This document shows, in pieces, positions 1 to 13,159 of a DNA stretch of 64,000 nucleotides. The stretch is from Vicia villosa (lineage: Eukaryota; Streptophyta; Magnoliopsida; Fabales; Fabaceae). The position numbers and the translations under genes were made by a program. The notes beneath the pieces were generated by a model. That model saw nothing but the letters and a program-made list of their open reading frames with translations, was not told where the DNA came from and made no database searches. The first letter of the stretch is position 1, and every line of letters starts with the position of its first letter. The stretch is taken from the NCBI RefSeq assembly GCF_029867415.1, contig NW_026705222.1, positions 186,001-250,000 on the forward strand. Direction: 5' to 3'.

Positions 1-255
1 CCTTTTGTCTTAGCCTCTACAGGATCACCAATAACTGACAGATTAGACTTACGGTTATCATTTACTTCCTGACGCTTCTTTATATTTTCACACAATTTAT
101 AAATTCCTTCTAGATCCTCTTTATAAGAACCAGAATCTTTACAAGAAACATCACACAAAGTGTTGAATGCAGCAGACGTTGCGCCTTTAAGAAACATGAA
201 CAACTTTTCAAAATCACTTTCTTTATAAAACACCGACGAAATGTGTGTTAGACGC
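1..255 (-). pseudogene. FAR1/FRS-like gene, C-terminal piece (runs off window)
   Basis: Reading the minus strand from about 250 down to 1 gives an open frame beginning MRLTHISSVFYKES and ending DPVEAKTKG at the window edge. The DPxxxKTKG ending is what precedes the Cys-rich tail of FAR1-related (FRS) proteins, which are domesticated MULE transposases acting as transcription factors. It continues the pieces at 1691-2772 and 6681-8669. The coding end lies outside the window. Because the upstream pieces carry stops and insertions, I call the locus a pseudogene, although this piece alone is open. The family call rests on motif recognition; an unsplit MULE transposase is the alternative. Confidence 0.6.
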
Positions 256-1690
256 ATGACTTACGTATCTAGAGGGGGGTGAATAGATATTTCAGAGTTT
301 ATTATGGTTTTCTTAAAAGTTTTAGGCGAAAGCGTTTAGGAATCGTCTTGCGTCTACTCCGAACCGCTACGGGAAGGATCGGATATGCTTTAAACACACA
401 AACCAATTATTATGTGAAGATGGAAGTACTTTCAGTGAATCAACAAATTATTTGATAAGAGAAATCGTTTAAATGTTTAACTTGAATAAGCTTGTTTCCA
501 ATGAATTTGATTGATGAAAGTAAGCAATAGGAAATGATCTATACTATGCAGTATGAATAATTTCCAAAGTGAGCAATATATCAAACACGTGGTGTACAAT
601 AACCAAATTGAGTTATAAATCAATGTGTGGTGACTTGTGATGTGTTTGAAAATTTTATCACACAAGTTTAACACTTTGATTTGTTAATCAATTTGCAATT
701 ATAACCAGAAATAAGCACAACGTAAACGAAAAGATAAATGCGATACAGAACACGATATTTGTTTAGGAAGTTCGTCGACCGTCCTCGCTACGACTACATG
801 TGCTCCCAATTCCAAACGGGAATTGGGATGTCTTTTATTATTGATTGAAAAGAGTTTATACAAGAAGATAACAAAGCAATAACGATAAAACTGATTATGC
901 TGATTCTTTATATCTTCTTCCCCTTGATCTTAAGCGAGATCAAGTCTCTTCCAAGAGCTTGTCGTTGATTCCCTTTTTGCAGTGTTGTAAATTGATCGAA
1001 CCCTTGTTCTTCAACTTCTACAGAATCGTTGATGAAGCCTCTTGACAAAAACCCCCAAAATTCACCAATCTTGGAGGACAAAATCAACAGAAGTTATTCA
1101 CCAAAAACCCTACAAATCTTCACCCACTAGGAACCTTCAATCCATTTCCATGGACGTTATCAATCTTGATCATAAACCCTCACCACAAGAATTGTTATGT
1201 GAAATTGTGTTGGAGTTATGAAGAAGTAAGAAGATGAGAAGACTTTGTGTATCTTTCAGTTGTTGGTGTTGACCTTTAATAATTAGCATGAAACAATATA
1301 TATAGGTGCTAGCAAGATAGGCTGAAGACAGAGCAATTTTTCAAACATTTTTGGCGCGATTGGTCGACCTACTTGATGTCTGGGTCGACCTAAATGAAGC
1401 AGATTCAAAAGTTAGTTATTTGTTCTTCAGATACGTCGACTTGTGGAAGTTCTGGGTCGACCTAAGTAATGCTCATTTCATCAGGTCGACTTAGGTGGTT
1501 TGTTGAGTCGGCCTAAATGAGACATACTTGAAAGACAATTTGAATCTTCAGTTTACGTCGACCTGGGTTGAAGGTAGGTCGACCTAAATGGACCAGAATC
1601 CTCCATAGAGTTTGTGCAGTGGTCTAGGTCGACCTAGGCTTATGTTGAGCCGACCTGATGTATTCAAACTTGCCAAAACTTGTTTCTTCT
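256..1690 (-). mobile_element. Probable solo LTR (or intron-like block) interrupting the FRS gene
   Basis: FRS-like reading stops near 1691 (KARC on the minus strand) and resumes near 250, so about 1.4 kb is inserted. The block is non-coding. It holds many copies of a GGTCGACCTAAAT-type motif (about 1370-1640) and, downstream on the minus strand, a TATA-like string (about 1292-1303). A G-run motif TAGAGGGGGGTGAATAG sits at 270-286, a type I associate with plant LTRs. On the minus strand it could run from TG to CA, but I found no clear target duplication. A large intron is possible because a frame-preserving GT/AG pair exists, though both splice sites look weak. Confidence 0.45.
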
Positions 1691-2772
1691 TATGTTATTC
1701 ACATCTTGCTTTAAGTTTGTTCCACTTAGATGTTTGCCATGAATTAAAAACCATTGTTGAGTGTGTACTTGCACTTACAATGTGATCATCCTTGGCTGAT
1801 TTAGTCCATCTCTTACAAATCAAACTTTTTAGAAACACATTCATATGCTCATGCCTCATGGCATAAATAATGTGAGAGCAAGGAATTCCTATACGTTCAA
1901 ACAGTCAACAATCACATAAAAATACACTCTTCGTCTTCTCAAGACAAACTGAAAATTCAGAATTTGGATTGCAACATCTATTCATCTTCAATATCACGTT
2001 ATTACCAATCTCAATTTTGTCAATGACATTCAATGCGCCTGCACCTTCTATCTCATTTTTAGCATCCCTAAATTTTTTACATGTAAATATCTCTGATGCT
2101 CCAGTCTCAATTTCTTCTAAAGCATTTGTCAACACAGGTTCATAATAGAACGACTTAAAATCAGATAATAATTAGTTATGTTTGTATTCTTTCAAAGCTA
2201 TTTCAAAATTATGCATGAAATCCACAAGACTTTTTTTATTTTCCACATACCCTATGATCAATGAATTGATACCTTTACAAATTTATGTAGTTCTTATACC
2301 ACAAAAAAGTTTGTCTCGCATGTACGCACTAGACCATATTTTCTTTATCTCATTAGTTTTCTTAACCCATTTGTTGTCTGATAGACCATTATCATCAATA
2401 ATCCTCTTCCACTCATCTTGAAATGTCTCGGGGGTATAGTTAGCATATATTAATGACTTAAACTCTTATAGGAACTCGGTATTCTTGACATTCTCAATAG
2501 CATTTTGATATAAATGCGATAAACAGAGGTGATGTGACGCATTTGGAAATTTCAACTCTATTAGCTTCTCGCATTGCACCATCTCCGCCAGTAACAAATA
2601 CATTTGGACATTTATGGAACATTGCTTCAAAAAAGGCATTTAAAACCCACTTATATGTCTCTGTCTTTTTGTCTGAAATTAAAGCACGCCCAAAAATTGT
2701 AGTTTCACCATGATGATTGTACCCACAAAAAATAACAAAGGGTTTGTTGTACCTGTTCTTTTTGTAGGTCGT
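1691..2772 (-). pseudogene. FAR1/FRS-like gene, middle piece (end of transposase domain to SWIM region)
   Basis: The minus strand reads TTYKKNRYNKPFVIFCGYNH, then a TDGDGAMRE-like stretch (here TGGDGAMRE), EFKSLIYANYTPETFQDEW, IKKIWSSAYMRDKLFCGIRT, GINSLI and ASEIFTCKKFRDAKNEIE, ending in CDC and KRWTKSAKDD. These are the MULE transposase-derived segment and the region around the SWIM zinc finger of FRS proteins. The catalytic Asp after DTTY in active MULEs cannot be judged here. At least two in-frame stops (near 2465 and 2175) and a gap around the CxxH part (about 1870-1910) break it. The upstream end abuts the solo LTR at 2773; the joint TT|TY across the LTR restores the family motif after one target duplication is removed. 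Confidence 0.7.
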
Positions 2773-4622
2773 TGTCATACCCCAAAATTTACCCATCATA
2801 TTTAATCATATTTCAGTCCATCTGACTTTCAAATGCTCAAAGATACACAAGAAGGAAGCATGCAGTCTCTCTCTTAAACAACAACCTCTAAACTAGGGTT
2901 TTGTATTTCTCAAAGTAAAATCAACTTCTGATACCTCAAGTGGACTTCATGGTCTCTCATAGGCTTCAAAGGATCCTCATGCCAAGTCCCAAGCTCTGAT
3001 TCACAAGTTTGCCCGATCAACAATTCAAATGGTCAACAGTCGACCAGTTCGACCTAAAAGTCAACTATGGTCAAACCACAGTCAAAACTCCTGATTTTTG
3101 GTCAACATCAACATTCTAATGTTAGATTCATCATTTGATCAAAGTTTTATCATGATTCATCAAGAAAAGATCAAAAATCCACAAAAGTCCAAGTTTCTAA
3201 TTTAGGGCTTTAACCTAAAAGTCAACCCAATTTGACTGATCACATCTCTTTCATACTTTCTCATAAATTCCTCAACCAAAGCTCATTCTCAAGGAAATTG
3301 GATTCTCTACAACTTTGATGTTGAGCCCAAGATCAAGAAATGCTTCCGCATAAGAGATATGAGCCAATACATTACAGGTCCCTCTAGAAGCTCGCAAAAA
3401 GTTGTTTTTTGTCAGGAGCAGTATCATCAAGATAAAATCTTCAAATGAAAAATATGTTCCAAAGTGGATTGTATATGACATCTTGGGCTTTCCAAAAAGT
3501 CCTATAACACCTCCATATGATAATTTTTGAGAGAGTTACGACTTTCTAAAGTTGAGCAATTTTGATGAAAATGCATGAAGGCCAGAGTGGTGAATTTTAA
3601 GTTTTTGACTAAATTGGCCAAGGTTTTGGTTTTTAAATATGTTCATGAAGTAACTAAGAGCCCACCACGCCATCCCTTTGTTATTAACATTATTATTTAT
3701 TTTTATTTTGAATTATATTCATTTTAATTCAAAATTTAATGAAAAATAATGATAAATATAAAAGATATGGCATTGATAAATTTCCCAATCAAATATTGTG
3801 CAAATATTGGCTTATAAATCGTGGGAGATTGATTGAGAAAGATTGGATAAAATTGGAACCAAAATAGCAAGTTTTTATTCAAAGTTTCAATCAAATTTTC
3901 TCACCATACAAATAGTTGATTGACTTCATTCTTTCCAAAGTTGTTGACCTAGAATCACTCTCATATATATATCCAACTCATTCACACGAAAATTTGAGGA
4001 GGAGGACAAGAACTAGGGTTCCAAAGAGAGAGAAATTTCCTACAACTAGAGCACGAGCAAGGTTTCTTTCTAGCAAGCCTTAGCAAGTTTCAAGCATCCA
4101 ATACTACCCCTAGAGACTCCAGAAATGCAACCACGTCATTCTTGAAGTGCATAGCATCCTCAAACGGACTCCCTCTTTAACACGGTTTGTTCATGTTTTT
4201 TTGAATTCAAATTCTTAGCATACACCATTTAAATGAGTTTTGCGCTTATATATGTATTTATAATCATGTCTGGAACCGTTTAGAACCCTTGTTTTGGAGC
4301 TTTAACGCAGGACCAAGGAGATGCCATTGATAGGGCTTAAGCTTCAAGCTTTTCGTTCTCAGTCATACAGGCTGCTTTCAGTCCAAATAATTCCACATTT
4401 GAATTCATGGAACCTTGAGTAGTGTACATGAACACTATTTGTTGTTGATTAACGTGTTATTTTCGAGTTTTTGATTTCCCAAGAATAGCTACGAAAAGTC
4501 CCTAAAATTCCTAGCAAAAACTCAAGCCAACTCGCAACAAATCCAAGGAAGAAGATGGTGAATAGTGTCTTGGACCTTGGAGCCATGCGTGTGAGCTTCA
4601 TATTGGCTAGTCAAAATTTCTG

Positions 4623-4732
<110 letters not shown>

Positions 4733-4827
4733 ATGGTCCCACGCTGACTTTGCCTTTGAATTTTTCCATTTATTATGAGTTTTTATATAATTTAATTTGT
4801 GTGTGTATGATAAACTGAATAAAAACG

Positions 4828-4890
4828 CAGCCCAGCTGGCAATTGGGAAGTTTTCATCACACAACAAACCTGGGTTCGATCCCCAGCAAT
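4828..4890 (+). other. tRNA-like block with Pol III-type A and B boxes inside the LTR
   Basis: CAGCCCAGCTGGCAATTGGG resembles an A box, and GGGTTCGATCCCC (4872-4884) is a near-perfect B box. The spacing of about 40 nt is close to a tRNA's. It could be a captured tRNA/SINE head or a decayed tRNA. No full cloverleaf was established. Related blocks occur at similar places in the LTRs at 34269, 41926 and 48757 (reverse orientation). Confidence 0.5.
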
Positions 4891-6680
4891 GCATTGTTTT
4901 TTTTTTCAAATTATCTGAACATGGATCCAGCGCACAACGCCCAAGGCAAGTCTACAATATACCCTCAGCATCTCAACCATCGGATCCGTGTGTGTCTTAA
5001 TCCAAGGATCCAGAATACGCATGCCTACGGTACACCTTCAGGAGCATGCCACGCCAGAACCCAAACGCCCAGCTATGTATCTTTTTATTCTTCCCTTTTT
5101 ATTTGTTTTGTTTGTTTTTTTATTTATTATTTCTTCTACTTTTTTTTTACCAAAAGTATTCTAACAATTAGGTTAATTAGGATAAACCTTTTAATTAATA
5201 AAAATATTTCAGTAATTGGAATTAGATAAATATTTAGGTTTTAATTTTAATTTAATTAGTTAAATAATTAGATTTTTTTTATTAGTAGGTTTTATTATAT
5301 TATTTAAATTAGTTATTTTAATAATTAGGATTTAGATTAACTTTAGGTTAAATAAATTAGGATTAGTTTTAGTCTAATTTAGGATTAGGTTTTTTAATTA
5401 ATTAGGTTCCCAACCAACAATTAATTAAGGGCTTTGATTAACATAAATTTTTTACCAACCCTTAAGGTGTAGGTTTGTTACCTGTTTCTTTCTATTAACC
5501 ACGATTAACTTTTGCCCCACTCGGGGTTTGCCTTTTGCCATTTTTTTTGTCTGCCTAAATTATTACCATTTTAATTTTTGATCTGTCACGTTATAATTGT
5601 TGAGATCTTTAATGCACTAACATTTTCCTTCTTCGTGGCTAACTTTCAGAAGTAACCAAAATCCTTCAGCCACGCGCCATCAGATCAAAAAGGGTTCGAG
5701 GAAGATCAAGGCATTCAAAGATGTTTAAAACTAATTATTGTTCCCTCTTATTTTCTGCTTTTATTTCCCCTTCCCCGCAGGTGTTTATTGTAATAGCGTA
5801 GGACTTTTATTTTTCTGCCTTTAATTTCTGCAATTTTAAACTGTGTGGTTAGTAATCTTAGGGAGTGCAAGCCTTGAACTGAATTAGATCACTAATTACA
5901 AGATAACAATATCTGAATTAACCACCTGATTGTACCACACACACACACCTTTAGGGTAATTCCGCTTGTTGCCTTGTTGCCTTATCTATCTGTTGCCTGT
6001 TGCCTCTCATTGTACTAAATAGTCAAGTCCCTCGATTCCGAGGATACCTCAAGCAAGGTTGCCTTAAAGAATAAAAATCATCTAGTCCCTCGATGCTGCC
6101 TCGGAAAAATAAGATGATTGTCCTATTGCTAAGGTATCCCCGCATGATGCCTAAAAATATTAAATGACTATTATATCCTTCCCTTAGGCTACCTGCCCTC
6201 TTTATGGCAAGGGACAGTCTTATGACGAACGATACTCTCGATGACCCGCACATCCAATTGAAAGACTTTCTGCCCTATCATGGTATGGATAGACCCTTTC
6301 ACCCAAAAGACTTAAAGAACAAGAAAGACAAAGTTAGGGTAGGTAGTTCTTAAATGCTTGCTCACATTCATATTCAAAATTTAAAGCTTTTCACACCTCC
6401 TTTTCAAATCAATTCAAAAAGGCTACGCTTATTTACAAGCTAAAGTCCTTATTCAAAATCTTTTCAAACAATTCAAACAAACAAAAGTGAGATAAGCAAT
6501 TAAGAGCCCATGGATACAAAGGATGCTTTAAACCTTCCCTTTGTATAACCTACCCCCCGAACTCAAAATCTTTCAAAGGTCTTTCCTGTTCTATTTGCCT
6601 TTCTAAATTGGATAAAATAAAAGTCGGTGGCGACTCTTGCTTACCGCAACATTTCTATAAAGTCAGCTCACCGTATTACA

Positions 6681-8669
6681 GTCGTCTCAAATGCAACCAC
6701 ATCACCAAACCATTCAAAGTCAAATCGGCTAGTTCCATCTGACCAAAATAAATTTTGTAGACTTTAGCTCGTAAATAAGACAAAGCAGCAAAAACATCTC
6801 CATTTTCTCTTTTAGCCTTGGCTCCATTACTAAAATAATTATATAGATCCTTCTTGATAAATCCCAAATCTTCATGACCACCTTTCTAACCCAACATAAA
6901 ACCCAAAATATAACATGTATGCAAGCCATCAACAAACACTTTATCATCTTCACTCAGTCGACGATACTTAGGAATAAAGTGAATAAACCGTTGTGGAGTT
7001 AACTTATAATTATGAGCTGATTCAAATGCAACAACTATCTAACTTCTAGTCACAACATCATATGACACACGCAACTGGGCAAGACAACTTGTTCTAGTGA
7101 TAGGCCTTGGCTCCCTGTGTCGATCCACCCTTAACATATGTTTCACATGTCTTTTCCCCTCTCTATTACAAACTAATTGGCGCATAATAATATATTTTTT
7201 TGAAATCACGATCAATCTCATCTCTTCTTACAGCTAACCCATGATATTCTGCATATGTTTCATAAAACTCATAAGCTTTTTTCTCTGATTCAAATTTCAT
7301 ATATTTTATATCATCATATGAGATTTCATAAAATTTTTTATGACCATTGATAAGTGCCAAAATGTAGTTATTTTGTGTATGTAAATAGTGGCACTTATCG
7401 ATACTTTTTGTTAATACCGTTTGAATAATTCCCCGTTTTTGTGTAAATTCGTATACTTTGAGTTTTATCACGTTTTCGTGTAAATTCGCATAATAATGTA
7501 TTTTTGTAGGTTTTTCTGCGTTGTCGGAGCCTCGAGGAATAAAGTGTCGAAGACACGACTGCAAACGCGTTTTTGAAGAAATAAAGTTGTTGTTCTGGTG
7601 TAGCTCGCGTCACGCGTTACAGGGCGCGTCGCGCGCTGTAGGAGCAAAAATATAAATTTTGGGCAGAACTGAGGGCGCGTCGCGCCGGATTAAGGCGCGT
7701 CACGTGCTTGGGCGGTTTCAATTTTTGTATAAATAGAAAACTCATATTTTTTAGGCTTTTTTATCATCCATTTCCCCCTTGGAGTGGCTCTGATCCATTT
7801 TTGATAGTTTAGAGGCTTAGGAAACACCATTGGATGCTACATCATGTGGATTGACTATGGATTTGTCTCGATTTCATTGTGACGGTGAGAGTTTCCGGTT
7901 CATCTTCTTTCTTCCATATGTTTCATTCCAATAGTGGGTGTTGTATGTATATTTCTACTCTTATTGTATGTACATTTGTCGATCTTGGGATCATTTATAT
8001 ATTCGCTTTACAAATCATCATTGTTGTTGTTCTTGATCTTTTTGCTTAAATACTCTAGATTTGTGTTGTTGCAGAAATGGACATTGTAGATCTTGATTAG
8101 GAATGATAAATGTTAGTTTCTAGATTTCAGAAATGGATTTAGGGCTAATAATCATAATGGGTATCAAATTTAATGCCTATGTGTTATTTGTGTCGGTTGA
8201 GACATCGCTGATGTGAATAGTACGGTTGAGCTTTCGTCGGTGTTGCAGAAATGGACAGTGATGTGGCATCTCGATTGATGCCTGGTGATTTTGATGCACA
8301 ATGTGAGTGTGTTACGATAAGATCTTCCGATTTAAGTATTCGACGGGTAGAACGAAATGCAATACCATAACTATTTCTTTTATACTATTGAGATTGTTTA
8401 TTCACTTTTATTTACTTTTCCCGCATTTACTTTTCCGCACCCAATCATGAAACTTAGAATGCGAGATAGTCAAACGACAATTTTTCTCACCAATCTCTGT
8501 GGACTACGATACGATATAACCTATATCACCCGGTAATAAATAATACCTATTACTTTTTGCTTGCCGCTTTACCGCTCCAACAACCATCTAAGCCCTCTTT
8601 TCCTTCTTCATTATCCTCATAACTACCATTGTTCACTTCAACATCATTAGAATCTCCGCCATTATTCAT
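6681..8669 (-). pseudogene. FAR1/FRS-like gene, N-terminal piece
   Basis: A minus-strand start MNNGGDSNDVEV at 8669 leads into NEEGKEGLDG, is interrupted by the solo LTR at 7348-8582, and resumes at HKKFYEISYDDIKYMKFES. The FAR1 DNA-binding region follows: EKKAYEFYETYAEYHGLAVR, then MRQLVCNREGKRHVK, with the Cys of the FAR1 zinc finger. Then comes NYKLTPQRFIHFIPKYR and FGDVVAFET just before the second LTR. Breaks: a frameshift near 7195 in a T run, stops near 7039 and 6887, and a frameshift near 6770. FRS proteins are nuclear regulators derived from MULE transposases. This copy cannot make a full protein. An old MULE with the same domains is the alternative. Confidence 0.7.
7348..8582 (+). 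mobile_element. Solo LTR, TSD ACCAT
   Basis: It starts TGATAAGTGCCAAAATG and ends CCGCTCCAACA, with ACCAT at 7343-7347 and 8583-8587. Length is 1235 bp. A TATA box (TATAAATA, 7728-7735) gives plus orientation. Upstream of it, 7610-7712 holds a CG-rich motif GGCGCGTCGCGC in several variants. Near the 3' end there is CAATCTCTGTGGACTACGAT, a type of string I have seen near the ends of plant LTRs. Removing the LTR and one duplication joins the FRS reading frame (LDG to HKKF), confirming the boundaries. The superfamily is not determined. Confidence 0.88.
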
Positions 8670-11600
8670 GCTTGCTACACGATCTGTAATATTTATGAAT
8701 TGAATGTCTACTTTACAATTGTCACTCGTGTCGTATTTATTGTCTGCACCACATGAAAAAGTAACAAACTTAAGTGTTGGTACTCCAAAACAAATCAATA
8801 AACCAAAACAAATAAAAAGCAAAGTGCAAAGAACATAATAACTTCCTTAGTCCTAACTAGCATTGTCAATATAAAGAACTATAGTACAAACATAACTTAA
8901 TCATTTACTTTGAAAATTAGTGATCTCTGGTGTAACATATCAGCTATCTGGGAAATCTAATTAAGCTGCGAAATATTGTTCCCATCTCCTATTGGAGGAA
9001 CCAATATATTGATAATCTGGAACTGATTGTTCCATTTTCATTTGTGTATGTAAGTTACGAAATTGGGTTCCCTTTTCATTTGTTCCCTTATCCTCATAAC
9101 TACCATTGCTCATTATCTGATTAACTACCTAGTTTTTATAACATTCTTATGTGATAGCTCTTAAATTATAAGCAGTTTTACCGAGCATTACAGGTTGTGT
9201 GAAAAAATATTATTTATGTTGGATTTTGTTTTAATGGCTAAGAAGCAACTTATTTGATACAAACAAGGTGAAAAAGAAAGAAAGACAGACAACTAACTAA
9301 AAAGGCCAAGCCCTGTTTGACATTAACTAGAAGAAGCTTTTATGTATATTTGTAGCTTAGTTTCTAGGCATTAACAGATATGCACGAGTCATATCAGGAG
9401 GCACACATGAACATAGAAGAGATGACTTATCATTTTTAACTCTTAGAAAAAATTGGTACTAATTCAAATTCTCAAGTTAATAACACAATCTCAAATTCTA
9501 TAATTAAAAAGCACAACAAATACACTTTTTAATCTAACTACCTAAAATCATCAAAAAGTTTAAAGTTCAATGATTCAATTTCCTATTTACTCAAACAAAT
9601 GTAAAATAAGTGGCACAAATACATAACAGAGACACAGATACATTGCACATATCTAAATTGAAAATATGCAATGATCCTGATAATTCATCTTCTTTTACGT
9701 TCCTTTACACTTAGTGGAAGAAAAAATTAGGAGCTTCAAATGCTTCTGTATACAATATACTACCATATGAAATAGAGAAATCACAATAAAGGATAAAATA
9801 TAATTCAAACTATGCACTTTCCAACAAAAATTAATGATTATGGCTACTAATAGTAATGCATTTATCTAGGAGAAACGTGTAGCCTTTTTACTTTTATCTC
9901 ATATTACTACGACAAGTTGTGGGTCTCAACACCTAGTGTATTGTTGAGTCATTTCATTATTCTAAGCTATATAGTAAAAAATTGTAACATAATGAAATCA
10001 ATTCATACAGTTTCGGTTTCACATGGATTTATTCTTGCCATCCAAATTCGATCGAGAGAACCCAGTTATGACCGAAAAATAGCAACTCACTCACCCAACA
10101 ACTCAAACTGGCCCGTACGCATGCCTACAATTGCACTCGGTTTTGACGGTTTCGGATGGGCTCGGTTCCTTTATTCAGCCCTATCTAGTTACACCTAACA
10201 CTAACACGAGTTTGAACATTAACTTCATAACTCATAGTGCTCAATTAGAGGAGGGTAAAAGGACCACAAAATAGGAGCATATGTCCTTGCTCAACAAAAT
10301 GTAGACATTGTATCTGTTTTAAATTTGAGAGGATGCTACGCTAATTTGATACTTTATTGAATTCCTTGTGATGTGCACTCTCTTATTAAATTTAAATTTT
10401 CGTCATACATAATATTGTAGTTTATAAAAAAAATCTATTAGTACTGTTGTAAGTAATTGTGTTAAAGTTGATAACTCAGAAACAAATTATAAATTTTATT
10501 GTAAAGGAATGTTAATGATTAAAATACATTAATAGCAATGCTTAAGTCTAACACATTTAAAGGAATCAACCCTCTACACAAGGTATCAAATTAGTTTCGT
10601 AAATAGAAGTTGCTTATTTTCTCAATCCACTAATTAATCCTTGATCAAAAACCATTTGTGGGTGTTGAAGAATCTTTCTTGAATCATGGAGATCAAACAC
10701 TTATAGGATTTGAAAGGATCCATTTATGGCTTTTGAAGATGAACCAACCACTTAACCACATATATGTATATCAATCCAATAGTTAATCTCTAATCTATAT
10801 CAAATCAAATAAGCTATAAAAAGTTAAAAAATAGAGTTGTACTGTACTCTTAAATATACATACAACTCTTAATGATTCCATGATTCCTTTTAGTACTAGT
10901 ACAAACTAGCAGAAGCATGAGCAATTATTCTAAGTACTAAACTAAACTTCATTTTTAACATGTCCCATAATTTTCCAGTCTATTTTAGACAAATAACCCT
11001 TTGTTATATATTTGAATTTGAACTAATTCGTCAATAGAAACTACATAATACAAAACTAAGTATAAACAAAATAATAAAAATAAATCCAATTATATGATAA
11101 AGAAATAACAAGATTCATAGTTAATTCAAACATTACACCTTAGTCATAAAACCATGAATTTAGGTTCAGTAACTCCACTTTCTGGAATCTCTTTCCGAAC
11201 AAGATATTTTCTTTTTTCCTGAAAAGTAAATGATAAAACCATGAATTTCTAAACATAAAACTAAATTAAATTAAAATTATTCAATATGAGTGATTATCCC
11301 AAAATTACATAATCAAACCTAATGCAATTGTGTCATTGCAGTGCTAGTTAAAAAGCCCTAAAAATTAGATTGAAAGATGGATGTAGTTAAAAGATGAATA
11401 TACGAAGATGAATCGAGGAAGATGAAAGGTAGATGAATAGGTGAAATTATGTAAAAGTGGAGATGAAGAAGAAAGCCAATTACAGGAAGAAGAAAGAGAT
11501 ATTGGGTTTCTATAAAGAAAATAACGAGAGAGAAAATGAGAAAGTGGAGTTGTTAGTATACTTTTTTAATTTGTTTAATTGAATGGTCTAATAATTATTA

Positions 11601-11697
11601 ATATAATGTTTTTTATAAATAAAATTAAGATTAATAATTTAAAATAAAATTGTATAAGTGGACCTATCAAAATTGAACATGTCAGACAGGGTACTAG
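8670..11697. other. AT-rich intergenic stretch
   Basis: No convincing gene. 9088-9118 repeats part of the FRS 5' coding sequence at 8610-8640 (CTCATAACTACCATTG). On the minus strand 9115-8960 reads MSNGSYEDKGTNEKG onward for about 50 residues before a stop. 10060-10200 (CGGTTTCGGATGGGCTCGG, ending CCCTATCTAG) resembles the end of a hAT-like non-autonomous element, but I could not find its partner. The rest is low-complexity AT-rich DNA. Confidence 0.5.
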
Positions 11698-12151
11698 TGT
11701 TAATTTGTAATTCCTTGTGTCGAAGTAGGTTGTTGCTCGAACACAAGGTGTGTCGAAGTGTGTAACAGTTTGTTACACAAATAGTGTGTAACAGTTTGTT
11801 ACACATAAATTTGTTTTAGATCTAGATAGATTTGATTTAGTTCCAAAAATAGGTATTTTGGGCTTTTATAGTTTTGGGCTTTGGCTTAGGGAGAAAGCTA
11901 ACCTAAATCTATAAATAGGGAGTAACCCTCATTATTTGTAATCGAGTAAATAATTAGTATTCACAGAAGTTGCAGTTGCAAGTGAATAACAGAATTTCCA
12001 CAATTTGTGGGCAGAGAGAAACTCTGCAGAAAATACTTTCTTCTTCTCTTTTAATTTCCACAACCCTAATCATACTTTTATTCTTATTTTTCTTCATTGT
12101 CATCTTTAACGATAAGGAATTACTCAAAGATTTGAGAGTCTAATTCCAACA
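11698..12151 (+). repeat. 5' LTR of copia element
   Basis: Starts TGTTAATTTG, ends ATTCCAACA. It has a TATA box (TATAAATA, 11910-11917) followed by the leader. An inverted GTGTAACAGTTTGTTACAC motif appears twice near 11760-11810. Confidence 0.88.
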
Positions 12152-12153
12152 TC

Positions 12154-12166
12154 TGGTATCTAGAGC
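12154..12166 (+). promoter_or_regulatory. Primer-binding site, initiator tRNA-Met type
   Basis: TGGTATCTAGAGC lies 2 nt after the LTR. It matches the common plant copia primer site TGGTATCAGAGC except for an extra T and shifted bases, so priming may have been poor. Confidence 0.75.
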
Positions 12167-12194
12167 TCCGGTTAATCGATTCAAGGCAAGAAGA

Positions 12195-13155
12195 ATGGCG
12201 ATGGCAATGAATCATCTGAATGGGCATTTTCCAGCAACACTTCCAATTCTGAAAGGAGATAACTATGAGAATTGGTGCAAGAAGATGAAGGTTGTATTTT
12301 GTTGTCAAGATCTTTGGGATCTTGTAAAAGAAGGGATAGAACCGCTTGCAGAAGGTGCGAAGGAGGAAGAAAAGGTTGCAGATAAAGAATTGAAGAAGAA
12401 AGATTATAAAGCTCTCTTTATAATCCATCAATGTTTGAGTCTAGATAATTTTTAAAAGGTAAGTGATATAGAATCTTCAAAAGAAGCTTGGGAGATTCTT
12501 GAAAAATCTTTTGGAGGTGCAGAAAAGGTGAAAGAGGTGAGGTTACAAACTCACAAGATAACATATGAATTGCTTCAGATGGAAGATAGCGAAATCATAA
12601 CTGATTTCTTCACTAAGGTTACGAAACTAGTGAATCAAATCAAGATATGTGGAGAAGTATTAACAACTAAAGCTATTGTTTCGATGATTTTGAGGTCCTT
12701 GGCCCCTAAATTCAACCACATCGTGGTAGCCATAGAAGAGTCAAAGGACTTGTTGACGTTGACAAAAGAAGAGCTTTAAGGGACGCTTGAATCTCATGAA
12801 CAAAGAATGGCTGAAAGAGCTGCAGGTAATTCGAAGAGCGATGTGACTTTGCAGGCTCAGTCAGCAAACGAAAAAGAAAGGCAAAGGAAGCTGGACAGGA
12901 AATAAAGGTAGAGGCGGCTACAACAATTCGATTGGTCGAAATCAGCAAGAAGGAAATTGGTCAAATCAGAGAAAACCCTCATATTAAGGCAACCAAAGAG
13001 GTGGTGCTGCAGGTAGAGGAAGAGGTGGTGGTCAAAAGCGTGACAAAAGTCACATTCAATGTTTCAACTGTTAGAAGTATGGTCATTATTCGACAGCTTG
13101 TCCAGAAAAGAATAAAAGTCAAGAAAGTGATACAAAGCTTGCAAAACAAGAAGAA
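12195..13155 (+). pseudogene. Copia gag (UBN2-like) with zinc knuckle
   Basis: The start MAMAMNHLNGHFPATLPILK leads into KGDNYENWCKKMKVVF and DLWDLVKEG, the hallmark N-terminus of copia gag in plants. A stop at 12453 breaks it, then WEILEKSFGGAEKVKEVRLQ and MILRSLAPKFNHIV continue in frame. A second stop follows at 12777. The zinc knuckle survives only as IQCFNC-KYGHYSTACPEKN near 13053-13115, with a stop in the middle and a frame change before it. Gag would form the particle and bind element RNA. This copy is dead. Confidence 0.85.
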
Positions 13156-13159
13156 GAAG

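Noticed and set aside
4797..5229. Overlapping open frames of 67 and 128 codons in the solo LTR
   Set aside because: They lack family motifs, run into poly-T-coded F/Y tracts and lie wholly in an LTR. The tRNA-like block explains the conserved-looking part.
9917..10198. 93-codon open frame
   Set aside because: No recognisable motif, covers what looks like a transposon end; treated as chance.
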